Origin: Chlorobium sp.
GTDB taxonomy: Bacteria > Bacteroidota > Chlorobiia > Chlorobiales > Chlorobiaceae
Direction of reading: 5' to 3'
Assembly (NCBI GenBank): GCA_028277485.1
Contig: JANQGE010000057.1
Span: 16,621 to 80,620 of the forward strand
Length of the DNA: 64,000 bases
In this document: piece after piece, positions 57,231 through 64,000 of the stretch
Position numbering within the stretch: the stretch's first letter is position 1
Layout of the letters: each line of letters starts with the position of its first letter
Program-made: the position numbers and the translations under genes
The notes under the pieces: generated by a model
Databases searched by the model: none
Told to the model about the DNA's origin: nothing
Seen by the model: the letters and a program-made list of their open reading frames with translations, nothing else

Positions 57231-58241
57231 ATGAAACGCATGTTTACTGTTCTCGGCATGCTGGCATTGTTGCTTGCAGGCTGCACACCACAACCTTCGC
57301 CGGGCGGTTCTTCTGAAAAAATAACTGTCGGCATGGTTTTCAATGTCGGAGGACGAGGAGACAAATCCTTTAACGACTCGGCATATCACGGACTTGAAAT
57401 GTGCAGGGATTCGCTCGGTGTTGATATTGTGTATATCGAGCCGTCAGGCGAAGGTGCCGGCAGAGAAGCGGCCTTGCGCCAGTTTGCGGCTGATCCGGAT
57501 ATCCCGGTTATTTTCGGAGTAGGGCTCCTTTTCAGCCGTGATATTGCGGCAATAGCCGAAGAGTTTCCTGATAAATATTTTGCGTGCATTGACTATCTCG
57601 CCAAACCGGACAGGGAGATCCCCGCTAACCTTTCGGGTATCGTGTTTCAGGATAAAGAGGGGTCATTTCTTGCGGGCGTGCTGGCGGGACTTGTGACCGA
57701 GTCCAACGCGGTTGGTTTTATAGGGGGGATGGAATCGAGTATCATCAAAAGATTTCAGGACGGTTTCACGGCCGGCGCCAAACATGTGAATCCCGATATC
57801 ACCATTATCTCCGGGTATGTCGGTATGACGGGAAGCGCGTTTACAAACCCGGCTAAGGGCAAGGAGCTTGCACTCGGTCAGTATGCAAAGGGAGTCGATA
57901 TTATTTATCAGGCCGCGGGACTGAGCGGCCTCGGTGTGGTCGAGGCAGCCCGCCAGACGGGCAACCTTGTTGTCGGTACCGATCGTGACCAGGAAGAGCT
58001 TGCACCCGGGCATGTTTTGACAAGTGTGACCAAGGCGGTCGACCGTGCGGTGTTCGCTACTGTCGAACAGGTGCTGTCAGGAGCGTTCCGGGGCGGGCGG
58101 ATAAATGTGTTCGGCCTTGATGGCCGATATACCGACTATGTCTACAACAGGAAAAATGCCGCGCTGATCGGTGAAAAGGTATACGTCAGGGCTGAAAATA
58201 TCCGCCAGAAGATTATTGATGGGGAGTTGAGCGTTGAATGA
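57231..58241 (+). CDS. BMP-family lipoprotein (purine nucleoside/ABC substrate-binding type)
   Basis: A 336-residue substrate-binding lipoprotein of the basic membrane protein family. The signal peptide is MKRMFTVLGMLALLLAGC with lipobox LLAGC (Cys 18). The mature part shows VGMVFNVGGRGDKSFNDSAYHG and the BMP hallmarks GFIGGMESSIIKRFQDGFTAGAK, IIYQAAGLSGLGVVEAA and VGTDRDQEEL. Homologues bind nucleosides for ABC import. No permease or ATPase gene is adjacent, so it works with distant partners or in sensing. The start ATG 57231 is chosen for the signal peptide; an upstream frame to 57108 is rejected. Confidence 0.88.
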   Translation: MKRMFTVLGMLALLLAGCTPQPSPGGSSEKITVGMVFNVGGRGDKSFNDSAYHGLEMCRDSLGVDIVYIEPSGEGAGREAALRQFAADPDIPVIFGVGLLFSRDIAAIAEEFPDKYFACIDYLAKPDREIPANLSGIVFQDKEGSFLAGVLAGLVTESNAVGFIGGMESSIIKRFQDGFTAGAKHVNPDITIISGYVGMTGSAFTNPAKGKELALGQYAKGVDIIYQAAGLSGLGVVEAARQTGNLVVGTDRDQEELAPGHVLTSVTKAVDRAVFATVEQVLSGAFRGGRINVFGLDGRYTDYVYNRKNAALIGEKVYVRAENIRQKIIDGELSVE

Positions 58242-58246
58242 CTTTG

Positions 58247-58363
58247 GGGCACCGCGATAAATTGTCGTGAGCGGCTTGAGTACGAGGCGGACGGAGCGCA
58301 GAAACCCTCTCCTATCCGCCGAACGAGGTAATCAGGGCGCGCAACGAATTAATGGAGGTGCCC
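58247..58363 (+). repeat. GGCACC palindromic element, short form, complete
   Basis: A 117-bp forward copy, GGGCACCGCGATAAATTGTC...TTAATGGAGGTGCCC, with the CCCTCTCCTATCCGCC short-form centre. It starts 6 nt after the BMP gene stop codon. Confidence 0.88.
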
Positions 58364-58444
58364 TTTATTTCCCGGGCGGAAAGTTTACATTCTCATGGGG
58401 ACAAACGGGTTTCAGGTGCTTTTAACATAAAACACGAGTGAATC

Positions 58445-58987
58445 ATGAAGCAGTTTATTACACTTTTGAAACAAGTATGCATTCTTCTGTTGTTTGTTGG
58501 TCTTGCGGCCTGCGGCGGCGGCGAAAGGGAAGCTCTTAAGGCGGAGGTCGAGCAGACGCTTGCTGAGATAGGCGATGAGATGGCAGCGCTGAAAGCGGTC
58601 GAAATGGAGCATGAGAGCGTTGTCGATGGTCTGAAAGATGACCTGAAATGGGAATACAGTGAGGAGCTTGAAAAGCTCGTGAGTCAGTATGAAAGCGAAT
58701 TTTCAATGCTCAAGGAAAACATTGGGCAACTGGACGGTATTTATGACGCCATGGTCGGTTATCAGGATAAACTCGGCGGAGCTCCTCTTGAGTACAGTTT
58801 CAGCCTTACAAAAGAAATGTTCGAGGAAAGCCTTGAACACTTCAAGGACATTGTTAAAGAGAACGAGGCTATACAGGAAAAATTTTACGATTTGTCGGAT
58901 CAGCTTGATCAGTTGGGAGAAACTGATTCCCCGGAAATGACCGGTGTTGAAAGCAATCTTCCGGAAACGACTGACTCTGTGGAATAA
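58445..58987 (+). CDS. Small helical lipoprotein of unknown function
   Basis: A 180-residue protein with signal peptide ILLLFVGLAACGGG and lipobox LAAC (Cys 23). The mature chain is strongly acidic and helical (EALKAEVEQTLAEIGDEMAALKAVEMEHE), suggesting a coiled coil, with an acidic tail (GETDSPEMTGVESNLPETTD). It ends exactly at the base before the GTG start of the following epimerase gene, so both share a transcript. No family recognised. It resembles, in size and style only, the coiled-coil lipoprotein at 32961. Confidence 0.75.
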   Translation: MKQFITLLKQVCILLLFVGLAACGGGEREALKAEVEQTLAEIGDEMAALKAVEMEHESVVDGLKDDLKWEYSEELEKLVSQYESEFSMLKENIGQLDGIYDAMVGYQDKLGGAPLEYSFSLTKEMFEESLEHFKDIVKENEAIQEKFYDLSDQLDQLGETDSPEMTGVESNLPETTDSVE

Positions 58988-59989
58988 GTGTCCCCGAAGG
59001 TACTGGTAACCGGTGCTACCGGCTTTATTGGCTCGTGTCTCATAAGAAAGCTGCTTTCAGGAGACAACGAAGTTTTTGCTCTTGTTCGAAAAAGCTCGAA
59101 TCTTGAGCTGTTTTCGGATATTATCGGCAGGGTCCGGCTTGTCGAGGGGGATATAACGGCTCCGGATACTCTTGAAAGAGCCTTCCAGGGCATGGATCAG
59201 GTATACCATTCGGCAGGGTATACCTACATGGGAGGGGGAAACGGCCGGGACGGGCTGCTTTACTCCATTAATGTCGACGGCACCCGTAATGTTATGCGTG
59301 CCGCTCTCGAAACGGGGGTCGGTCGTGTTCTCCATGTAAGCTCCATTACCGCGGTGGGCATGTCGCGTAAACACGGCAAACCGTGTGATGAAACCTCCCC
59401 ATGGAATTTCGGAGATATAGGTCTGCGATATGCCGAAACAAAACGTCTTGCCGAGGTCGAGGTAAAGAAGGCTGTCGATAAGGGTCTCGACTGCGTTATC
59501 GTCAATCCGGCGTTCGTATTCGGGGCGGGTGACGTCAATTTCAATGCGGGGCGGCTCATCAAGGATGTCTATCATAAAAAGGTACCGTTTTATCCCCTTG
59601 GCGGGGTTTGCGTTGTAGACGTGGAAATTGTGGTGGAAGCCGTTGTTCGTGCAATGGAAATAGGGCGCACCGGAGAGCGTTACATTCTCGGTGGTGACAA
59701 TGTCACTTACAAGGAACTGGGGGATATCATCTCCAAAGTAACCGGTACCCGCAAATTCATGATGCCCCTGCCGTATCCGCTTGCCGGATTTCTGCACGGC
59801 CTGCTTGTGTTGCTCCACTCCAAAAACCGGGTTTCGAAGCTTTTTAATCCTACCATGTTCAGAGTAGCCTCAGAGTTTTTATATTTCTCTTCAGAAAAAG
59901 CTGTTTCCGAGCTTGGCATGAGAGCGGAGCCTATCGAGTACAGTATAAAGCGCGCTTTCGAGTGGTATAAAAAAGAAGGGCTTTTGTAA
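58988..59989 (+). CDS. NAD-dependent epimerase/dehydratase family protein (SDR extended)
   Basis: A 333-residue extended short-chain dehydrogenase. The nucleotide motif is VTGATGFIGSCL (about 7-18), with HSAGYTYMGGG, the SSITAVG serine and the catalytic Y-x-x-x-K in LRYAETKRLAEVE (about 148-160). It starts with GTG immediately after the previous stop codon, giving coupled translation. It resembles dihydroflavonol-4-reductase-like and hopanoid-associated sugar epimerase (HpnA-like) proteins; either would reduce or epimerise a small molecule with NAD(P)H. The substrate is unknown. Confidence 0.85.
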   Translation: MSPKVLVTGATGFIGSCLIRKLLSGDNEVFALVRKSSNLELFSDIIGRVRLVEGDITAPDTLERAFQGMDQVYHSAGYTYMGGGNGRDGLLYSINVDGTRNVMRAALETGVGRVLHVSSITAVGMSRKHGKPCDETSPWNFGDIGLRYAETKRLAEVEVKKAVDKGLDCVIVNPAFVFGAGDVNFNAGRLIKDVYHKKVPFYPLGGVCVVDVEIVVEAVVRAMEIGRTGERYILGGDNVTYKELGDIISKVTGTRKFMMPLPYPLAGFLHGLLVLLHSKNRVSKLFNPTMFRVASEFLYFSSEKAVSELGMRAEPIEYSIKRAFEWYKKEGLL

Positions 59990-59990
59990 A

Positions 59991-60107
59991 GGCTTCTCTG
60001 TCCATTGTCGTAAACGACTTGAATTCAAAACGGGCGGAGTCCTGGCGATGTTGCCAGGCTGCCGTCTAATGAGGAGGTCAAGGCGTGGAACAGTTAACAG
60101 AGGTGTC
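59991..60107 (+). repeat. GGCACC palindromic element, degenerate
   Basis: It starts right after the epimerase gene (GGCTTCTCTGTCCATTGTCG) and ends AACAGAGGTGTC. It keeps GACTTGAATTCAAAACGGGCGG and a GATGTTGCCAGGC centre. Its right end places an AGAGGTG sequence 15 nt before the start of the cNMP/CBS gene. Confidence 0.65.
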
Positions 60108-60121
60108 AAAAACACAGATGT

Positions 60122-62071
60122 ATGCCTTCTAACACCATAGTTGAGAGGGTCGTTGCGGATCTTCGGAAATATCCGCCTTTCGACGAGCTGGATCCGCCGG
60201 TTTTGCAGGACCTTGCCGAGTCGGTTTCCCTGAGTTACCATGAAGAAGGTGAGATTATTTTCACCAAAGGCGATGCCTTGAAGGGACATGCGTTCATGGT
60301 GATGAAAGGGGCCGTGCGCCTTTTCGATACGATAGACGGTAAAGAGGTGCTGGTAGACCTTTGTGATGAGGGGGATATGTTTGGCGTTAGAGCGATTTTC
60401 GCCCATCACGACTATGTATTGAGCGCACAGGTGGCTGAGGAAAGCCTGTTGTTTGAGCTTCCGGTTGATAAAATCAAGCATCTGTTGGAGACAAACCCCA
60501 GGGTTTCCCTGTTCTTTGCCGGAGCTTTCGCGAAAAGTGTCGGGGAAATTGAGCATACCCTGTCCGAAGCTTTCGATATCGACCGGCGGCTTTTCAGGGA
60601 GCAGTCATACAACAGTTTCCTGCAGAATGAAACACTCGAGGTAAGGCCGGTAACCACAGTTATCACCTGTCCGCCGGATATCACAATCCGGGAGGCGGCA
60701 AAAATCATGTCCGATTGCAACATCGGTTCGATTATTGTTGTCTCTACCGAGAACCACCCGCTCGGAATCATTACCGATACCGATCTCACGAAAAAGGTTG
60801 TCTCGAAGCCGGGCTCAATCAAGGAGCAGCCGGTAAACAGCATTATGAGCAGTCCTGTCTTTACGATCAGCGGCGGGAAGACCATTGCCGATATGGTGAT
60901 GCTTATGGTTAAAACCAAGCTGCGGCATTTTTGCATCACTGAAGACGGTTCGCCGGACAGTCCCGTTACAGGGATTATCTCGGAGCACGATATCATCACC
61001 TCCGAAGGAAACAACCCTGCAGTAATCATGAAAGCTGTCATGCAGGCTGCCGACCGGGACCAGCTCAAGGAACAGAGGGACAAGACGGAAAACCTGCTTC
61101 AGATATATATCGGGCAGGAGGTTGCCGTGCATTTTATTTCCAACATCGTTACAGAAATCAATGACGCGCTCATCACAAAAGCGATTGATTTTTCGCTGAA
61201 AGAACTTGAGGAAGAGGGATATGAACGTCCCGGTATCGAGTTCTGCTGGCTGTCGCTCGGGAGCGAAGGACGAAAGGAGCAACTGCTGCGTACCGACCAG
61301 GACAATGCAATTCTTTACGAGAACCCTCATGAGGAGCAGGCTGAAAAGGTGCATGAGTTTTTTCTTGCTCTTGGCCGAAAGGTCACCGGGGTGTTGCAAC
61401 ATTGCGGTTTTGTCAGGTGCCCGGCGGATGTGATGGCAAGCAACCCGGTCTGGTGTCAGCCCACATCGGTATGGAAAGGTTATTTTTCGAAATGGATTGT
61501 GACGCCCGAGCCGAAGGCGGTAATGCATTCGACGATTTTCTTTGATTTCAGGCCGGTCTACGGCCAGGCGAAACTTGCCGCCGAGCTTAAACAGGAGATC
61601 TTCGGCCTGATTGCAAAAAACAGGGGATTTCTGGGTTTTTTTGCCAAAAATGCTTTGCAGAACCCGCCACCCCTTGGCTTTTTCCGCAATTTCCTTGTTG
61701 AGAAAAGCCGTGACCATGCCAATGAATTTGATATAAAGGCACGTGCCATGATGCCGCTGTCGGATGCTGCCAGGGTGTTGTCCTATGAGTTGAATATTTC
61801 GGAATATTTCAGTACGGTCGAACGTTTCAAGCGTCTTGGGGATATCGTCCCCGGAATGAGTGACTTGGCGGTTGAAGCCGCGGCAGGGTACGAATTTCTG
61901 ATGCGTTTACGGGCAGTCAACGGCCTTGCGGACAAAACTTCCGGCCGCTATATCAAACCCGAAACTCTGAACAAGATCGAACGTCAGACTCTCAGGAATG
62001 TTTTCTCAACGATAGAAAAGGTTCAGAAAACACTTACTCTGAGATTCCAGCTCGATTATATCCGTGATTAA
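60122..62071 (+). CDS. cNMP-binding / CBS-pair / DUF294 nucleotidyltransferase-like protein
   Basis: A 649-residue multidomain cytoplasmic protein. Parts in order: a cyclic-nucleotide-binding domain (about 15-135; EEGEIIFTKGDALKGHAFMVMKGAVRLFD), a CBS pair (about 175-300), a DUF294 nucleotidyltransferase domain with SLGSEGRKEQLLRTDQDNAILY (about 378-399, the GS..R and D.D signature), and a helical DUF294_C domain. Such proteins are thought to sense adenine nucleotides and modify a partner, by analogy with GlnD. Its end overlaps the exonuclease gene by 8 nt, a pairing also common elsewhere. Target unknown. Confidence 0.9.
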   Translation: MPSNTIVERVVADLRKYPPFDELDPPVLQDLAESVSLSYHEEGEIIFTKGDALKGHAFMVMKGAVRLFDTIDGKEVLVDLCDEGDMFGVRAIFAHHDYVLSAQVAEESLLFELPVDKIKHLLETNPRVSLFFAGAFAKSVGEIEHTLSEAFDIDRRLFREQSYNSFLQNETLEVRPVTTVITCPPDITIREAAKIMSDCNIGSIIVVSTENHPLGIITDTDLTKKVVSKPGSIKEQPVNSIMSSPVFTISGGKTIADMVMLMVKTKLRHFCITEDGSPDSPVTGIISEHDIITSEGNNPAVIMKAVMQAADRDQLKEQRDKTENLLQIYIGQEVAVHFISNIVTEINDALITKAIDFSLKELEEEGYERPGIEFCWLSLGSEGRKEQLLRTDQDNAILYENPHEEQAEKVHEFFLALGRKVTGVLQHCGFVRCPADVMASNPVWCQPTSVWKGYFSKWIVTPEPKAVMHSTIFFDFRPVYGQAKLAAELKQEIFGLIAKNRGFLGFFAKNALQNPPPLGFFRNFLVEKSRDHANEFDIKARAMMPLSDAARVLSYELNISEYFSTVERFKRLGDIVPGMSDLAVEAAAGYEFLMRLRAVNGLADKTSGRYIKPETLNKIERQTLRNVFSTIEKVQKTLTLRFQLDYIRD

Positions 62072-62762
62072 CCTTTTTGCAAAAAAGATCGCTGCACGCC
62101 GTTGCCGTCGAGGAAAGCTCCCGGCGAACACCTGCAGGTATGTGAAAGGTTTTGCCGGCCCTTTGGATCTCGACAGGTGCTTGGGGGAGTGTCGTTTTGT
62201 TGTTTTCGATACCGAGACGACAGGGTTCAACGTCGTTGACGATGCAGTTATTTCGATCGGAGCAATAGCGCTTAACGGTTTTCGGATTAACGTACAGGAC
62301 TCTTTTGAGGTGCTTATCCGGCGCGACAATGTCGGAGCCCGGGAAGCGGTAACTACCCACGGGTTGCTGTGCAGAGACCTCAGCGAGGGCAGGGAAGAGC
62401 AGGAGGCCGTGGAGGATTTTCTTGATTATATCGGAAACAGTATCCTGGTTGCTCAGCATGCGGATTTCGATGTGGCCATGATCAACGGCATGCTGCGTAA
62501 AAAGTACGGGTTCGAACTGTTAAACGAGGTTATCGATACCGCAAGTTTTGCAAAAAGGCTTGAAAAAGGGCCTTACTACAATCTCGCGCACAAGAGCGGC
62601 GAGTACAAGCTGGATGTGCTGCTGGAACGCTACAACATCCGTTTGTATGACAGGCATACGGCTGCCGGGGATGCGTTTTTAACAGCCCGGCTGTTTCAAA
62701 TACTGCTTCGAAAAGCCGGTCAGGCGGGGATTAAATCGCTGCGTGATCTTCTGCTTAAGTGA
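62064..62762 (+). CDS. DnaQ-like 3'-5' exonuclease
   Basis: A 232-residue DEDDh exonuclease. FVVFDTETTGFN (about 46-57) carries the DxE of ExoI; the middle Asp is in LVAQHADFDVAMIN; ExoIII is DRHTAAGDAFLTARL with the His and Asp of DEDDh. Its GTG start at 62064 overlaps the DUF294-family gene by 8 nt, so the two are translationally coupled. The N-terminal 40 residues are basic and unassigned. It may proofread, trim RNA ends or partner with the nucleotidyltransferase-like protein; the last is from gene order only. Confidence 0.9.
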   Translation: MINLFAKKIAARRCRRGKLPANTCRYVKGFAGPLDLDRCLGECRFVVFDTETTGFNVVDDAVISIGAIALNGFRINVQDSFEVLIRRDNVGAREAVTTHGLLCRDLSEGREEQEAVEDFLDYIGNSILVAQHADFDVAMINGMLRKKYGFELLNEVIDTASFAKRLEKGPYYNLAHKSGEYKLDVLLERYNIRLYDRHTAAGDAFLTARLFQILLRKAGQAGIKSLRDLLLK

Positions 62763-62763
62763 C

Positions 62764-62815
62764 ATCTGCATTCCGTTCGCCTTGCGCTTGAACTGCTTGA
62801 TAAATAGAAGTACTC
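62764..62815 (-). repeat. GGCACC element fragment
   Basis: A half-element in reverse orientation, CTGCATTCCGTTCGCCTTGCG...GATAAATAGAAGTACTC, starting 2 nt after the exonuclease gene stop. The right terminus is decayed (AGAAGTACTC instead of AGAGGTGCCC). Confidence 0.6.
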
Positions 62816-62832
62816 TTTAGCTATCGAACTGA

Positions 62833-63606
62833 TTACAGAGAATCTTGTTTTCTCGCAAATATCAACAGCCTCGGCGAGGCTTCAGGATCATATGCCGAGC
62901 CCTCATAGTCCCCGAGAATTTTCTTTATCTCGAATCCGTTCGATTCAAGCAGCCTGCACACGTGCTCCTGCTCGTAGAGTCTTACCGACTCTTCAAAAGC
63001 AACGGATTCATCCCGGGAGGTTATAGTTATCTGTTTAAGCACACGATCCCTTTCGATACGGCGTTCTTCAGTGACTTTCAGATCGTCGATGGTTCTTGAC
63101 GATGACGAGGCAAGTGTTTTTTTCAGGTATACCGGGTTAATCAGATCGAGGATGTACCACCCGTCTGGTTTCAGTGCCTTTCGGACGTTCTGCACAACCT
63201 GCAAGTCTTCTTCCGGGGTTTTGAAGTAGCCGAAGCTTGAAAAAAGCTGAACAACGAGGTCGTAGGAATTTTCAGCCGATATGCACCGCATGTCCTGGCT
63301 GGTGCATTCAAGGGACAGGTTCTCCTTTGAAGCCTGTTTGCGCGTACGTTCCAGCAGGAAAGGCGAAAGGTCGTTCGCGGTTGTCATAAAACCGCGTCTT
63401 GCAAATTCAATAACATGGCGCCCCGCCCCGCAGGCTATATCCATTACTCTGATATCTGCCGGTGTAAACGTTGCCAGGCCGGTATGGTGTATGATGGTTT
63501 CCAGGCAGGTTCTTGCTTCGGCGTCATCTCTGTGGTTGTAAACCTTGAGATACAAGGGATGATTGAACCAGTCGGCAAACCATTCCTTTTCAGATTTGTC
63601 GGCCAT
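62833..63606 (-). CDS. Class I SAM-dependent methyltransferase
   Basis: A 257-residue methyltransferase. Motif I is VMDIACGAGRHVIEFARRGF (about 53-72), motif II the acidic residue in MTTANDLSP, and LVVQLFSSFGYFKTPEE is the later active-site strand. The start ATG 63606 (MADKSEKEW) is used; a longer frame reaches 63642. The protein is convergent with the exonuclease gene. The substrate cannot be assigned. Confidence 0.85.
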   Translation of the reverse strand: MADKSEKEWFADWFNHPLYLKVYNHRDDAEARTCLETIIHHTGLATFTPADIRVMDIACGAGRHVIEFARRGFMTTANDLSPFLLERTRKQASKENLSLECTSQDMRCISAENSYDLVVQLFSSFGYFKTPEEDLQVVQNVRKALKPDGWYILDLINPVYLKKTLASSSSRTIDDLKVTEERRIERDRVLKQITITSRDESVAFEESVRLYEQEHVCRLLESNGFEIKKILGDYEGSAYDPEASPRLLIFARKQDSL

Positions 63607-63654
63607 GTTATAATTGGTAGAAAAAGAAAGAGGCTGCCTCAAAAAGGCACTAAA

Positions 63655-63683
63655 ACAAAAAGGGCTACCGCAGCAGCGGCCCT
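63655..63683 (-). terminator. Intrinsic terminator after the small basic protein gene
   Basis: On the minus strand the bases AGGGCCGCTGCTGCGGTAGCCCT (in parts: AGGGC, CCGC and their complements) form a stem with a short loop, followed by TTTTTGTTTT. It begins at the stop codon of the 64-residue gene. Confidence 0.75.
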
Positions 63684-63878
63684 CTATTCGGCGGTTTTGC
63701 TGATAAAGTTGGAAAGCACCTTCTGATCGTTTTCGCCATTGGGAATACGGACATTTTTTTCCATGAATTTCCAGGCGTTTGTTTTCTCCGATTTAACGGA
63801 GTAGACAAGCTTTGCTACCTTGAAATCATTGCCGTCTTTCTTTTTAACTTTGTCACCAAATGATTGTTTCTTGGCCAT
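63684..63878 (-). CDS. Small basic protein, possibly DUF4295-like
   Basis: A 64-residue, lysine-rich protein: MAKKQSFGDKVKKKDG, then AKLVYSVKSEKTNAWKFMEKNVRIP. The MAKK start, K-rich head and the K-S-x-K-T-x-A-x-x-F pattern resemble the short DUF4295 ribosome-associated proteins of Bacteroidota, but the match is weak. Its own terminator follows at once, so it is expressed alone or is last of a unit. It may bind RNA or ribosomes; this is inference from charge and size. Confidence 0.6.
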   Translation of the reverse strand: MAKKQSFGDKVKKKDGNDFKVAKLVYSVKSEKTNAWKFMEKNVRIPNGENDQKVLSNFISKTAE

Positions 63879-63901
63879 GGCTCAGAAATCGGTTTACTTG
63901 A

Positions 63902-64000
63902 GGGCACCTCTATTTATTTATTCCGCGCTTCAATTGCATCGTTGATCGGTGCTCGAAATCCTCATGTACACTGTGTACACTCCGGTTTCTGCGCTCCGTT
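63902..64000 (-). repeat. GGCACC palindromic element, long form, cut by the window edge
   Basis: It starts GGGCACCTCTATTTATTTATT and carries TCGTTGATCGGTGCTCGAAATCC and the central dyad TGTACACTGTGTACA (about 63964-63978). The right end is beyond the window. Confidence 0.85.

Noticed and set aside
8410..63999. CRISPR array as an explanation for the repeats
   Set aside because: The copies are dispersed, palindromic, in both orientations and over 100 bp long, with no regular spacers and no cas genes.

Overview
The window looks like a chromosomal segment of a green sulfur bacterium (Chlorobiota, Chlorobium/Prosthecochloris/Pelodictyon-like). This is an inference. It rests on the general character of the proteins: a long SecA with a C-terminal zinc motif, a giant FAD/Fe-S oxidoreductase with a DUF3683-type front end, paired START-domain proteins, and a thiamine operon with two ThiE-like genes. 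It also rests on a dense family of small palindromic intergenic repeats. No photosynthesis gene lies in the window, so the assignment cannot be proven here. I see no prophage, insertion sequence with transposase, CRISPR array or rRNA. One tRNA (Cys, GCA) is present.

Layout. 0.1-8 kb: two complete high-affinity phosphate ABC transporter sets (pstB-pstC-pstA, then pstC-pstA-pstB) followed by phoU, with a divergent PhoU-like gene at 8.6 kb. 9.8-12.8 kb: a DoxX-like membrane protein, a heme-copper-oxidase-like membrane protein and a secreted two-block pentapeptide protein. 13-17 kb is accessory: a family 2 glycosyltransferase, a Nif11-type leader peptide (possible RiPP precursor), an alpha/beta hydrolase and a BrnT/BrnA-like toxin-antitoxin pair. 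17-35 kb is mostly housekeeping: the 1232-residue oxidoreductase, an AlaC-type aminotransferase, secA-purL-nnr (minus strand), an NrnA-like DHH phosphoesterase, pepA, a small lipase, a lipoprotein and a dicarboxylate/amino-acid symporter. 35.7-40.5 kb: ugd, then a TPP-riboswitch-led thiamine operon (a Thi4 with an internal deletion, a TenI-like gene, thiE, thiD), and ridA. 41-54.5 kb: a C-terminal processing protease, two START proteins, the heptose kinase rfaE1, ffh, the rpsP-rimM-trmD-rplS operon, a metallo-beta-lactamase-fold hydrolase, a MutY without an Fe-S cluster, an acyl-CoA synthetase and a DUF1801 protein. 54.5-64 kb: tRNA-Cys, a CHAD protein followed 1 nt later by a ParA-type ATPase, a BMP-family lipoprotein, a small lipoprotein, an SDR epimerase, a cNMP/CBS/DUF294 protein with a DnaQ-like exonuclease, a methyltransferase and a 64-residue basic protein.

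The most unusual structure is a family of about 115-141 bp elements with inverted ends (GGCACCTCTA...TAGAGGTGCC). I count about 14 substantial copies plus fragments, very often starting within a few bases of a stop codon. One copy supplies the stop codon of ugd. A fragment appears to supply the Shine-Dalgarno sequence of the aminotransferase gene. A second, rarer inverted-repeat family lies near 8.1, 44.5 and 51.7 kb. The best candidate for a little-described system is the CHAD-ParA pair, which might position polyphosphate granules; that fits a region otherwise rich in phosphate-uptake genes. Next is the orphan Nif11 peptide.
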